A stretch of DNA of 60,167 bases from Mesorhizobium sp. L2C084A000 (GTDB lineage: Bacteria > Pseudomonadota > Alphaproteobacteria > Rhizobiales > Rhizobiaceae), in contig NZ_AYWX01000006.1 of assembly GCF_000502875.1 (NCBI RefSeq), positions 116,677-176,843 on the forward strand, written 5' to 3'. The notes below the pieces were generated by a model. The model ran no database searches. It was not told where the DNA came from and was given only the letters and a program-made list of their open reading frames with translations. Shown piece by piece: positions 28,410-37,905 of this stretch (positions within the stretch are counted from its first letter, which is position 1; the number at the start of each line of letters is the position of its first letter). A program made the translations under genes and the position numbers.

Positions 28410-29645
28410 ATGACCCTTTCATTCGATCTCACCACTGACGGCGCCCGCGACGCGTTGCGTGCCCGCGCGGCACAGCCCGAAAAGCCGTCGCTGATCGGCC
28501 TGACGCGGGTCGAGCTCGCCGAGGCTCTGGTTGCATCAGGCACCGTGCCCGAGCGCCAGGCGAAAATGCGCGCCCAGCAGTTGTGGCACTGGATGTATGT
28601 GCGCGGCGTCTCCGATTTCGCCGGCATGTTCAACATCTCCAAGGATCTGCGCGCCGAGCTCGACAAGCATTTCACCGTCGCCAGGCCCGAGATCGTCGAG
28701 GAGCAGATTTCCGCCGACGGCACGCGAAAGTGGCTGTTCCGCTTTCCGCCGCGCGGCGCCGGCCGGCCGGTCGAGATCGAGACTGTCTACATTCCCGAAG
28801 AGGGTCGCGGCACGCTGTGCATCTCGTCACAGGTGGGCTGCACGCTGACCTGCTCGTTTTGCCACACCGGCACGCAGAAGCTGGTGCGCAATCTAACGGC
28901 TGAGGAGATCCTCGCCCAGCTGCTCACCGCCCGCGACCGGCTCGGCGATTTTCCCGACCGCGACACGCCCGACGGCGCCATCGTGCCGGCCGAGGGCCGC
29001 AAAGTGTCCAACGTCGTCATGATGGGCATGGGCGAACCGCTTTACAATTTCGAAGCGGTGAAGAAGGCGCTGCTGATCGCTTCCGACGGTGACGGCCTGT
29101 CCCTGTCGAAGCGGCGCATCACGCTGTCGACCTCCGGCGTCGTGCCGGAAATCTTCCGCACCGGCGAGGAGATCGGCGTCATGCTGGCGATCTCGCTGCA
29201 CGCCACCAATGACGATCTGCGCGACTTGCTTGTGCCGATCAACAAGAAGTATCCGCTCAACGAGCTGATCGCCGCCTGCCGCGCCTATCCCGGCTTGTCG
29301 AACGCCAAGCGCATCACCTTCGAATATGTGATGCTGAAGGACGTCAACGATTCCATCGAGGACGCCAAGGGCCTGATCAAGCTGCTCAAGGGCATTCCGG
29401 CCAAGATCAACCTGATCCCGTTCAACCCGTGGCCGGGCACCAATTACCAGTGCTCGGACTGGGAGACGATCGAGAAATTCGCCGATTACATCAACAATGC
29501 CGGCTATGCCTCGCCGATCCGCACGCCGCGCGGCCGCGACATTCTCGCCGCCTGCGGCCAGCTCAAATCCGACTCCGAGCGCATGCGCAAGGTCGACCGG
29601 CTGGCGCTGGAAGCGATGATGATAGCGGGGCACGGCGAGGCGTGA
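28410..29645 (+). CDS. rlmN: 23S rRNA (adenine2503-C2)-methyltransferase RlmN
   Basis: 411-residue radical-SAM methyltransferase that methylates A2503 of 23S rRNA and A37 of some tRNAs. The motif [11 protein letters not shown] (C-x3-C-x2-C) is near residue 148; [12 protein letters not shown] is near 208; the catalytic Cys near the C-terminus lies in [10 protein letters not shown] (near 385). The stop overlaps a GTG start of a membrane protein (GTGA), so at least three genes are coupled. Confidence 0.96.
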   Translation: MTLSFDLTTDGARDALRARAAQPEKPSLIGLTRVELAEALVASGTVPERQAKMRAQQLWHWMYVRGVSDFAGMFNISKDLRAELDKHFTVARPEIVEEQISADGTRKWLFRFPPRGAGRPVEIETVYIPEEGRGTLCISSQVGCTLTCSFCHTGTQKLVRNLTAEEILAQLLTARDRLGDFPDRDTPDGAIVPAEGRKVSNVVMMGMGEPLYNFEAVKKALLIASDGDGLSLSKRRITLSTSGVVPEIFRTGEEIGVMLAISLHATNDDLRDLLVPINKKYPLNELIAACRAYPGLSNAKRITFEYVMLKDVNDSIEDAKGLIKLLKGIPAKINLIPFNPWPGTNYQCSDWETIEKFADYINNAGYASPIRTPRGRDILAACGQLKSDSERMRKVDRLALEAMMIAGHGEA

Positions 29646-30091
29646 GCCGCCCCTTCGCCTGGCTAAAACGCTTCGCCATCATGGCGGTCGGCTATGTCGC
29701 CGCGGTGCTGACCTCGATCCTGGTGCCGGTGCTGCTGATCGCTCTCCTGGAAGGCATCGAAGACGGCAACTGGTCCATCATTTTCGCTTTCGACTGGCTG
29801 GGCTCGTTCCCGCTCGCCGTCTTGACCGTAACGATCGGCGCGCTGTTGATCGTCGGCCCGGCGCTCTTTGTCGCCGAACGATTTTCACTTCGGGGATGGT
29901 TCTACTTCGCCGCCACCGGTGCGATCACGTCCATCGCCTTTGGCGTATCCATGCCGCGCTCGGCCAGCAGCTTTGTCTTCAATCCGGGCTTTCTGGGTTT
30001 TCTCGCCACCGCCGGCATCGCCGCCGGTTCGGTCTACTGGCTTCTGGCTGGACGCAGGTCCGGCACGCGACAGAATCTGGGCCGAGATTGA
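29642..30091 (+). CDS. Small integral membrane protein, unrecognised family (first of a pair)
   Basis: 149 residues with four hydrophobic stretches (about residues 10-32, 45-70, 78-98, 112-132). It starts at GTG 29642, overlapping the rlmN stop, and its TGA overlaps the ATG of the next gene. I do not recognise the family. The N-terminus ([23 protein letters not shown]) and C-terminus ([18 protein letters not shown]) resemble those of the next protein, pointing to an old duplication. Confidence 0.75.
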   Translation: MSRPFAWLKRFAIMAVGYVAAVLTSILVPVLLIALLEGIEDGNWSIIFAFDWLGSFPLAVLTVTIGALLIVGPALFVAERFSLRGWFYFAATGAITSIAFGVSMPRSASSFVFNPGFLGFLATAGIAAGSVYWLLAGRRSGTRQNLGRD

Positions 30092-30570
30092 TGGCGCGTC
30101 TCGTCGGCTACCTCGTCCGTTTCACCGTCATCCTGTTCGGCTATGCCGTCGCCTCGCTGGCGGCGAGCGCCTTCCTCAACATCCTGTTGCTGGCATCGCT
30201 CGGCTACACGCCGGAGCATGCGCATCCGACGGCGACGGCTTCCCTGTATTTCTCAATTCCCTTCGCCGCTCTGTTCGTCGCCTATTTCGCCCTGATGCCG
30301 GCCTCTGTCGTCATCCTGCTTGCCGAAATCCTGGGCCGGCGCGACTGGCTGTTCTATGCGCTGGCAGGCGCGGTGGTTGCCGGTGTTTTCCTCGGGCTTG
30401 CCGACCGCAGCGGTGACACCGCCTTCGTCGTCAGGGACACCAGCGCCATCATGGCCGTGATCGGCAGCGGCATGGTCGGTGGTATCTTTTACTGGCTCAG
30501 CGCCGGGCGCTGGGCCGCAAGCTGGTGGCAAGGCGAACCAGGATCAAAAGAGGATGGCCAGACAGGATGA
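30091..30570 (+). CDS. Small integral membrane protein, unrecognised family (second of a pair)
   Basis: 159 residues, four predicted helices. It begins LVGYLVRFTVILFGYAVASLAASAFL and ends with GSGMVGGIFYWLSAGRWAASW, parallel to the start and end of the preceding protein. ATG 30091 overlaps the previous TGA by one base. No catalytic motif is seen. Coupling to rlmN suggests coexpression but not shared function. Confidence 0.75.
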   Translation: MARLVGYLVRFTVILFGYAVASLAASAFLNILLLASLGYTPEHAHPTATASLYFSIPFAALFVAYFALMPASVVILLAEILGRRDWLFYALAGAVVAGVFLGLADRSGDTAFVVRDTSAIMAVIGSGMVGGIFYWLSAGRWAASWWQGEPGSKEDGQTG

Positions 30571-30576
30571 CGGCGC

Positions 30577-31217
30577 CTACTTCGCCTGCGCCGTCAGGAT
30601 CTTGAGGGCGAAGGCGGAGAACACGCCGGCAAAGAGATAGTCGACCGCCCGTGTGACGCGCGGGCTGGCCTTCATCGCCGCCGAAAACTTTTCCGCCGCC
30701 AGCACCATCGGCACCGTCACCGGGACCGACAGCACAATGAACATCAGCCCAAGGAAAAACAGCTTTCCCGGTGCGTTCGGATCATGCGCGGAGACGAACT
30801 GCGGCAGGAAGGTCATGAAGAACAGGATGATCTTCGGGTTGAGCAGATTGACGCCAAGACCCGCGGCCCAGCTGCGCAACAGGGAAATCTCGGGGCCTGT
30901 CTTCTTCTCCGGCGAAAAGGCCGAGCCCCTGGTGATGCCTGCCAGGCCAGGAAGACGAGATAGCCGGCGCCGAAGATCTTCAGCACGAAGAAAGCCATCG
31001 GCGAGGCGACGATCAGCGCCGAGACACCGACAACCACCAGTGTGGTGTGGATCAGCGTGCCGCACAGCGCGCCGGCCATCGAGGCAAAGCCGGTGGCACG
31101 GCCCTGGCTCAGCGTGCGCGAGACGAACAGGGTCATGTCCGGCCCCGGCGTGATCGCCAGGATGACCGTGGCGATGGCGAACTGGATCAGCGTGGCGGTG
31201 TCTGGAATGAACGACAT
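30577..31217 (-). pseudogene. LysE/RhtB family amino-acid exporter, frameshifted
   Basis: The N-terminal half is in one frame from ATG 31217 (SFIPDTATLIQFAIATVILAITPGPDMTLFV, through IFGAGYLVFLAWQA); the C-terminal half continues one frame over from TRGSAFSPEKKTGPEISLL to the stop at 30577 (LKILTAQAK). The switch lies near 30937. One missing base would restore an intact protein of 213 residues with six helices; the length of 641 bases fits a single-base loss. Either a recent mutation or a sequencing error. The intact family exports amino acids such as homoserine or lysine. Confidence 0.88.
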
Positions 31218-31343
31218 GAGCGGCCCCCAAGGGATTGCGAGGCCTATACAGGATGCGCCATGACGATGCCAGACACAGCAGCGACCCGATCTCGATCCAG
31301 CAGGCGTCCGCACGGCATTCGCTGGACGGCCGGCCGCGGCGTC

Positions 31344-33419
31344 CTATGCCTGCCTGCTCAGCCGCATCCTCGCCGGCTCCTCCGCGACGAGTTGATCGTT
31401 GCGGACATCGGCGTCCCCGGTGATCTGGTCGATCGGCTTGGGCCGGCCGAGGAAATAGCCTTGCGCCTCGTTGCAGCCTTCGACTTGCAGGATGGTGAGC
31501 TGGACATGCGTCTCGACGCCTTCGGCAAGCACCGGAATGTCGAGGCTGCGGCCCAGCGTCAGCACCGCCCGGATGATGGCCTTGGCCTGCGGGCTTCGCT
31601 CGACGTCAGCCATGAATGAACGGTCGAGTTTGATCTTGTCGAACGGAAACGAGCGCAGCGTATCGAGCGAAGAATAGCCGGTGCCGAAATCGTCGATCGC
31701 GATGGTCACGCCCAGCGCCTTGATCTGGCGCAGGACATGCAGCGTGCGCACCTTGTCGGCGACGATCGTCGATTCGGTCAGCTCCAGCTCCAGGCGTTTC
31801 GGAGACAGTCCGGTCTCGACCAGGATCTGATGGACGAGCTTGGCGAGATCGGCATGGGCGAACTGTACCGGCGACAGATTGACTGCGATCTTGTGGCCAT
31901 TGCCCCACGAGGCCGCCTGGCGGCACGCGGTCCGCAGCACCCATTCGCCGATCGCCATGATCGAGCCGTTCTCCTCGGCAATCGGGATGAATTCGGCGGG
32001 CGGGATCATGCCGTGCACCGGATGGGTCCAGCGCAGCAGCGCCTCGTAACCGCAGGTGGCGCCGGTCGGGACCGAGGTCTGTACCTGATAGTGGAGCGAA
32101 AGCTCGCCGCGCTCGATCGCCTGGCGAAGGTCGGTGGCCAGCGCGCGGCGCGCCCGCGCCGTCTCGTCCATGGCGGATTCGTAGAAGCAGACGGCTCGCG
32201 TGACGTCGTTCTTTGCCCGGTACATGGCAAGATCGGCATTGCTGACCAGCCGCTCGCGGTCGGCCCCGTCGCGCGGATAGATCGCTACGCCGATGCTGGC
32301 GCCGGCGGCGATTTCGAAATCGTCGAGTCGCAACGGCTCGAACAGGGATTTCTCCAGCCGCGAGACCAGCCCGAGAAGGTCCTTCTGATCCTTGAAGCGC
32401 TTGATCGCGGCGAACTCGTCACCGCCGAGCCGGGCGACGAATTCGCCCTCGTCGATGAGTTTCGAGAGCCTGCGGGCGACGATCTTGAGCGCCTGGTCGC
32501 CGGCCGCATGCCCCCTGAGGTCGTTGATCTCCTTGAAGCGGTCGAGATCGATGACGATGACCGCCGTCATTGTGTCCTCGCCCTCGCATGCCCGGTCGAT
32601 TTCATGGTCAAGGCGGTCGTTGAAGGAGACCCGGTTGGGAAGGCCGGTAAGGGCGTCGTTGAGGGCGAGATGCTGAAGCCGCTCGAAGCTCTCCAAACGA
32701 CCACGCTCATCGATCAGATAGCTGGCGAAGCCGGTAGCCGCGACGATCAGGCCCACCACGGCGACGGCGACCGCCATTGCCACCAGAATATCGGGATTGG
32801 TGCCTGTGCTGATGAAGGACAGCGGCGTCACCGCCACCGCGGCCATAGCCGTGAAATGCAGGCCGACGATCGCAAGCACCAGCAGCCCGATGGCGAGATA
32901 GTGCGACCAGCGGTATGGCCGGCGCACGGCATGGCCGACGGCCAGGGCGGAGAACACCGCCGAGATGACCAGTGAGGCCACGACATAGGAGCCGTCCCAT
33001 TCGACGATGCCGGCAACGTGATAGGCCATCATGCCGGTGTAGTGCATGGCCGAGATCGCCAGGCCGACGACGACGCCGCCCCATTCCGGAGCCAGCCGCC
33101 AGCTCTTGCCGGATGCGAGGGTGAAGCCCAACCCGGTGCCGACGATGGCGATGACCAGGGATGCCATGGTCAGGACCGGATCGAAGGTGATCGGCGCGCC
33201 GGGCTGGTAGGCCAGCATGGCGATGAAATGGGTGCACCAGATCGACGAGCCGGCGGCAACCGCGGTCAGGAACAGCCAGCCCTTCATCTGCACGCCGGTG
33301 GTTTTCCTCGAACGGTCGAAGAGGCCGATCGTCACCCAGCAGCCGGTGACGCACATCAGCGCCGCCAGCAGGACAAGCCACAGATTATGCTCCATGGCGA
33401 TGCATGATATAACGCGCAT
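31344..33419 (-). CDS. MHYT-GGDEF-EAL signalling protein (c-di-GMP turnover)
   Basis: 691 residues. The N-terminal MHYT sensor has about seven helices with repeats CTHFIAML, MHYTGMMAYH and LHFTAMAAV, proposed to bind copper and sense gases. A GGDEF domain (about residues 260-420) has an intact active site RLGGDEF, and a C-terminal EAL domain (about 435-675) has GYEALLRW, with the downstream DDFGTGYSSL metal-binding segment. Both synthesis and breakdown of c-di-GMP are possible. I chose ATG 33419 (MRVISCIAMEHNLW); 33395 is an alternative. It is divergent from argG. Confidence 0.93.
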   Translation of the reverse strand: MRVISCIAMEHNLWLVLLAALMCVTGCWVTIGLFDRSRKTTGVQMKGWLFLTAVAAGSSIWCTHFIAMLAYQPGAPITFDPVLTMASLVIAIVGTGLGFTLASGKSWRLAPEWGGVVVGLAISAMHYTGMMAYHVAGIVEWDGSYVVASLVISAVFSALAVGHAVRRPYRWSHYLAIGLLVLAIVGLHFTAMAAVAVTPLSFISTGTNPDILVAMAVAVAVVGLIVAATGFASYLIDERGRLESFERLQHLALNDALTGLPNRVSFNDRLDHEIDRACEGEDTMTAVIVIDLDRFKEINDLRGHAAGDQALKIVARRLSKLIDEGEFVARLGGDEFAAIKRFKDQKDLLGLVSRLEKSLFEPLRLDDFEIAAGASIGVAIYPRDGADRERLVSNADLAMYRAKNDVTRAVCFYESAMDETARARRALATDLRQAIERGELSLHYQVQTSVPTGATCGYEALLRWTHPVHGMIPPAEFIPIAEENGSIMAIGEWVLRTACRQAASWGNGHKIAVNLSPVQFAHADLAKLVHQILVETGLSPKRLELELTESTIVADKVRTLHVLRQIKALGVTIAIDDFGTGYSSLDTLRSFPFDKIKLDRSFMADVERSPQAKAIIRAVLTLGRSLDIPVLAEGVETHVQLTILQVEGCNEAQGYFLGRPKPIDQITGDADVRNDQLVAEEPARMRLSRQA

Positions 33420-33716
33420 CAAGAACGGCCCGAGCCCGAGGACACCCGCGACAAGGCAGGCAAGAAGCCGCCCGGAAATGGTCGAGGCGGCTTTGTCGCG
33501 AATGTTAGCGGCACGGCGTGAAAACTTGATTAAGTCCTTCCAGCAAATGCAGCCTTTGATTGCAGCAGGTTGTTTCCGCTGCCGGCGGCCCCCGGCCATG
33601 CGCTGGACCAGAAGCCATGCACGCACGCGTGCTTGCTCGCTTTGCCGTTCCTGCTAAAAGGCGCTGCGACAATCCGTGACGCCCAGGCTGGGGCGTCCGC
33701 CATCGACGGAGTAGAA

Positions 33717-34940
33717 ATGTCCAAGGCCAAAGACGTCAAGAAGGTCGTGCTTGCCTATTCCGGCGGTCTCGACACATCCATCATCCTGAAATGGCTGCAG
33801 ACTGAACTCGGCGCCGAAGTCGTGACTTTCACCGCCGATCTCGGCCAGGGCGGCGAACTCGAGCCGGCCCGTCGCAAGGCCGAGATGATGGGCATCAAGG
33901 ACATCCGCGTCGTCGACGTGCGCGAGGAATTCGTGTCCGACTTCGTCTTCCCGATGTTCCGCGCCAACACCGTCTATGAAGGCACCTATCTGCTTGGCAC
34001 CTCGATCGCGCGGCCGCTGATCTCCAAGCATCTGGTCGATATAGCCCGGGAAACCGGCGCCGATGCGATCGCGCATGGCGCCACCGGCAAGGGCAACGAT
34101 CAGGTTCGCTTCGAGCTCTCGGCTTACGCACTGAACCCCGACATCAAGGTCATCGCGCCGTGGCGCGACTGGACGTTCAAGTCGCGTACCGACCTGATGA
34201 ATTTCGCCGAGCAGCACCAGATCCCGGTGCCGAAGGACAAGAAGGGCGACGCACCGTTCTCGGTCGACGCCAACCTTTTGCATTCGTCCTCCGAGGGCAA
34301 GGTGCTGGAAGACCCGTGGGTGGAGCCGCCCGAATTCGTCCACCAGCGCACCGTGTCGCCGATGGACGCACCTGATACCGTCACCGAGATCGAGATCGAG
34401 TTCCTGAAGGGTGATCCGATCGCGCTGAACGGCAAGAAGCTGTCGCCGGCGACCATGCTGGCGGCACTCAACGATCTTGGCCGCGATAATGGCATCGGCC
34501 GGCTTGACCTGGTCGAGAACCGCTTTGTCGGCATGAAGTCGCGTGGCGTCTACGAAACACCAGGCGGCACCATTCTGATCGCTGCCCATCGCGCCATTGA
34601 ATCGATCACGCTCGACCGAGGTGCCGCCCACCTCAAGGACGAGTTCATGCCGCGCTACGCCGAACTGATCTACAACGGCTTCTGGTTCGCGCCCGAACGG
34701 CTGATGCTGCAGGCGATGATCGACAAGAGCCAGGAAGACGTCGAGGGCACGGTGCGCCTCAAGCTCTACAAGGGCAATGTCATGGTCACCGGCCGCAAGT
34801 CGAAGAAGACGCTCTACTCCGATGCGCTGGTCACCTTCGAGGACGACCGCGGCGCCTACGACCAGAAGGACGCCGCCGGCTTCATCCGTCTCAATGCGCT
34901 GCGGCTGAGGACGCTGGCCGCGCGCAACCGCACCAAGTAG
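33717..34940 (+). CDS. argG: Argininosuccinate synthase
   Basis: 407 residues. Joins citrulline and aspartate with ATP in arginine synthesis. The ATP loop [12 protein letters not shown] is near residue 14; GNDQVRFE near 121 and SPMDAPD near 213 are family landmarks. ATG 33717 ([16 protein letters not shown]) is the usual start; an in-frame ATG at 33570 would add 49 residues and is rejected. argF and argD lie 18 kb away on the other strand, so the pathway is split. Confidence 0.97.
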   Translation: MSKAKDVKKVVLAYSGGLDTSIILKWLQTELGAEVVTFTADLGQGGELEPARRKAEMMGIKDIRVVDVREEFVSDFVFPMFRANTVYEGTYLLGTSIARPLISKHLVDIARETGADAIAHGATGKGNDQVRFELSAYALNPDIKVIAPWRDWTFKSRTDLMNFAEQHQIPVPKDKKGDAPFSVDANLLHSSSEGKVLEDPWVEPPEFVHQRTVSPMDAPDTVTEIEIEFLKGDPIALNGKKLSPATMLAALNDLGRDNGIGRLDLVENRFVGMKSRGVYETPGGTILIAAHRAIESITLDRGAAHLKDEFMPRYAELIYNGFWFAPERLMLQAMIDKSQEDVEGTVRLKLYKGNVMVTGRKSKKTLYSDALVTFEDDRGAYDQKDAAGFIRLNALRLRTLAARNRTK

Positions 34941-34945
34941 CGCGG

Positions 34946-35467
34946 ATGCGCGGTTTCGGTCGCTGCCTGGCGCCGCTGGTTGTTCTGGCGACGCCGGCCG
35001 CCGGTCAGGAGTTCGATCCCGCCTCTCTCGACCTTCCCGCGCTGATCGAGTGCAGGGCGGACGTTCCGACCTACAACGACTTTGCCCTGTGGCTGTCCAG
35101 CGCACCGGGTGCCGTTGAAACGCTTGGCTGGAAGGAGGTTGCCTCGGGCAATCCGTTTCTCAGCCAATACGAACTGCCGGCCAAGATCCGCGTGTTCAAC
35201 CGCGAGACAGGATCGATCGTGTTTACCGCTGCGGGGCCGATGGCCGTGCTCGATAGCGTTGCCGCGCCGGAGCTTGCCGAAGAACTCAACGTCATGGCCG
35301 TTTTTTCCACGCCGCAAAAATTCCTTGGCGAGAAGGTCGTTGTCCAAAGCACCGAAGAGGCGGAAGGATTGACCTTCTCCACGGACGTCAAGCTCAACGT
35401 CTCGACCGTCGAGTCCCACCCCGGCAAGACCCTGGCCGGCTGCTCCTACACGCTCGAAATCAAATAA
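34946..35467 (+). CDS. Secreted protein of unknown function downstream of argG
   Basis: 173 residues with a short signal peptide (GRCLAPLVVLATPAAGQE). The mature part has two cysteines (LIECRAD near 35, AGCSYTL near 166) that could pair. No family is recognised. It begins 5 bases after the argG stop and is followed by a terminator, so it is probably cotranscribed with argG. GC and codon use look normal for the region. Confidence 0.75.
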   Translation: MRGFGRCLAPLVVLATPAAGQEFDPASLDLPALIECRADVPTYNDFALWLSSAPGAVETLGWKEVASGNPFLSQYELPAKIRVFNRETGSIVFTAAGPMAVLDSVAAPELAEELNVMAVFSTPQKFLGEKVVVQSTEEAEGLTFSTDVKLNVSTVESHPGKTLAGCSYTLEIK

Positions 35468-35491
35468 AACCCGGCATTCGCGCCGGGTTTT
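35466..35491. terminator. Bidirectional intrinsic terminator
   Basis: AAAACCCGGC (35466-35475) and GCCGGGTTTT (35482-35491) pair perfectly. T-runs follow on both strands, so it can end the argG transcript on + and the lytic transglycosylase transcript on -. Confidence 0.88.
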
Positions 35492-35538
35492 CGATCAAGT
35501 CAGAAATGGCCGGGGCCTTCTGCCCGGTGCATGGTCCG

Positions 35539-36336
35539 TCAATCGCCGTCGATCGCCGTGGCAATGCGGGCGATGGCCTGCTGATAGACGCTCGCGGAAT
35601 TCCAGCCGGCAATCGCGCCCATATTCGCACTGGCGCTCGCGCCCGCCCGCCAGCCATGACCCTTGAGGAAGTTGGCGGTGGAAGCCAGCGCCGTGCCCTT
35701 GTCGCGCAGGTTTCCGCCACCGACGCCATATTTAAGGACGTTTCCGGGCAGGAACTGCGTGTGTCCGATCTCTCCATGCGCGGCCCCGACCGACGAGGCT
35801 GTCAACGCCCCGCGATCAACCAGCTTCAGGGCTGCGATGGCATGCGGGTAGAAGAACCCCGGCCGGCGGCAATCATAGGCAAGCGTCAAAATGGCAGAGA
35901 CGGTGTTCTGGTTGCCCATGGCCGAACCGAAGCCGGTTTCCATACCCCAGATGGCGAGCAACACGCCCGGCGACACGCCGTAATTCGCTTCGATCTTGGA
36001 GAACAGCGCCGCATTCGACTTTTTCAGCGACCGGCCCTTGGAAATAATCGCTGCGCCACCACGACGCCGCATGAAATCGTCCACCGAGCCGCTGAAAGCC
36101 TTGTGAATGCCGCGGTCGACGGAGATCGTCTTTTTTGCGTAGTTCGCGCCAGCCAGGGCGGCCAGCCCCTTGGCGCCCACACCTTCCGACCCGGCCTGCG
36201 CGGCAAAGTCCTGCTTCCAGGCCTCGAAGCCGGCGCCGGTCTTGCCGCAGCTCGCCGCTGCCTGTGCGCCCGTCGCCAGCGCAAGCACCGCCACCACGGC
36301 CGCTGCAAACATCTTTCCCTTGGCAAGAAATGCCAT
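35539..36336 (-). CDS. Lytic murein transglycosylase (MltB-like)
   Basis: 265 residues with a signal peptide (MFAAAVVAVLALATGAQA). The SLT_2 domain shows IWGMETGFGSAMGNQNT near residue 130, with the catalytic Glu in MET, and GEIGHTQFLPGNVLKYG near 188. It cleaves peptidoglycan glycan strands with 1,6-anhydro product. It has no C-terminal peptidoglycan-binding domain, so it is shorter than E. coli MltB. ATG 36336 has CAGGAGATTA upstream. Confidence 0.9.
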   Translation of the reverse strand: MAFLAKGKMFAAAVVAVLALATGAQAAASCGKTGAGFEAWKQDFAAQAGSEGVGAKGLAALAGANYAKKTISVDRGIHKAFSGSVDDFMRRRGGAAIISKGRSLKKSNAALFSKIEANYGVSPGVLLAIWGMETGFGSAMGNQNTVSAILTLAYDCRRPGFFYPHAIAALKLVDRGALTASSVGAAHGEIGHTQFLPGNVLKYGVGGGNLRDKGTALASTANFLKGHGWRAGASASANMGAIAGWNSASVYQQAIARIATAIDGD

Positions 36337-36475
36337 GTTAATCTCCTGGTTGCCTGAATCACGTCCCATTGCGAACTTGCCAGTCAAACGCGCACTTGTC
36401 ACTGTCACCGCTGCAATGCTGGCGAATGCCGTGGAATTTGCCTAGGATCAAGTGATTATTGTGGCAGGGGGCTGC

Positions 36476-37726
36476 ATGCAAGACGTTGATGTCGTCATCA
36501 TCGGCGCCGGCTCGGCGGGTCTTGCCGCTTCCAGGACCTTGCAGGCGGCGGGCCTTTCCTTCACGCTGCTCGAAGCGATGGACCGCATCGGTGGGCGGGC
36601 CTGGACCAGCAACCAGCATTTCGGCGTGCCTTTCGACATCGGCTGCGCCTGGCTGCATGCCGCCGACCGCAATCCCTATTTTCCCGAAGCCGAGGCGGCA
36701 GGCTGGACGTTGCATCATCATGACATGAACGTCGATCATCTCTACTACCGCGAGCGCAAGGCGAGTGAAGCGGAAGAAGCCGACATGAAGGCCGCCGATG
36801 CAAAGCTGTTCGGGCTGCTGGCCAGGCATGAAGTGAAGGACGGAGATGACGATCGTCTTTCGGCGCTGTTGGCAAAAGGCCATGCACCGCGCGCCGCCGC
36901 CACCTTCGCCGGGCCGATGGATTTCGGCGCCGACGAGGACGAGATCTCGATCCTGGACTTCCAGGCCGCTGCCGATCTCGACCCGAACTACTTCAGCAAG
37001 GAGGGCCTTGGCGCACTGGTGGCGCGTTTCGGCGCCGGCGTGCCGGTCGAACTTTCGACGCCGGTGCGCAAGATCCTGTGGGACGTGCCCGGCGTCGCCT
37101 GCGTCACCGATCGCGGCACCGTCCGCGCCAAAGCGGTGATCGTCACCGCTTCGCCGGCGGTGCTCGCCTTCGAGGAGATCGCGTTCTCGCCGGCCTTGCC
37201 AGACACGCATTTCGGCGCCTTCTTCGACCTGCCGATGGGCATGCTGACCAAATTGCCGGTCGAAATATCGGGCACCAGGCTCGGGCTGCAGCCCTTCGAC
37301 GACCTGCTGATCGAACGGATGGCCAGGCACGACATCTATTTCCTGTGCTTCCCGTTCGACCTCGACCTGATGGTCGGCTTCGTCGGCGGCGATTTCGCCT
37401 GGGAAATGTCGGCGGCCGGCGAGGCGGCCGGCATCGACTTCGTCGTCGACCGGCTGTGCGGCATCTTCGGCGGCGATACGCGCAAGCATGTCGGACGCGC
37501 CATGATGACCAATTGGGGCGGCGAGCGCTTCGTGCGCGGCGCATACGCCGCGGCCCGCCCCGGCCGTTCACTGGCGCGCATGGCCCTTATGCAGCCGGTG
37601 GCCGACAAGATCTTCTTCGCCGGCGAGCACCTGGCCGGTCCGCTGATGCAGACCTGCGGCGGCGCACGCCTGTCGGGCGAAGCGGTGGCAAGACAGGTTG
37701 TCGCCCAGCTTGCGGCGAGGACATGA
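36476..37726 (+). CDS. FAD-dependent amine-oxidase-family oxidoreductase
   Basis: 416 residues. The dinucleotide-binding motif VVIIGAGSAGLAASRTL starts at residue 6, followed by LLEAMDRIGGRAWT and, near the C-terminus, FFAGEHLAGPLMQTCGGARLSGEAVA, which holds the second FAD-contact loop. This is the flavin-containing monoamine oxidase fold; the substrate is not predictable. ATG 36476 gives QDVDVVIIGAG; an ATG 8 codons earlier is possible. Divergent from the transglycosylase. Confidence 0.88.
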   Translation: MQDVDVVIIGAGSAGLAASRTLQAAGLSFTLLEAMDRIGGRAWTSNQHFGVPFDIGCAWLHAADRNPYFPEAEAAGWTLHHHDMNVDHLYYRERKASEAEEADMKAADAKLFGLLARHEVKDGDDDRLSALLAKGHAPRAAATFAGPMDFGADEDEISILDFQAAADLDPNYFSKEGLGALVARFGAGVPVELSTPVRKILWDVPGVACVTDRGTVRAKAVIVTASPAVLAFEEIAFSPALPDTHFGAFFDLPMGMLTKLPVEISGTRLGLQPFDDLLIERMARHDIYFLCFPFDLDLMVGFVGGDFAWEMSAAGEAAGIDFVVDRLCGIFGGDTRKHVGRAMMTNWGGERFVRGAYAAARPGRSLARMALMQPVADKIFFAGEHLAGPLMQTCGGARLSGEAVARQVVAQLAART

Positions 37727-37905
37727 CCCGAACCGAAGGACAGAGCAAACGAGAGGTGGAACCTGGCCTTCGCTTTGCGAAACCTCGTTCTGTAGAGATC
37801 ATGTTCCACAAACGGCTCGACATAATGTGGAACACCGCGCGGCTGTTCGCGTTGGGCACGGGCCGCCGTGAACATTTATGTCACCTCCGGTGAATTGAGA
37901 TCGAC

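Noticed and set aside
30900..30970. Programmed frameshift in the LysE-type gene
   Set aside because: The junction has no slippery heptamer or downstream structure and the family is not known for recoding; simple loss of one base explains it.
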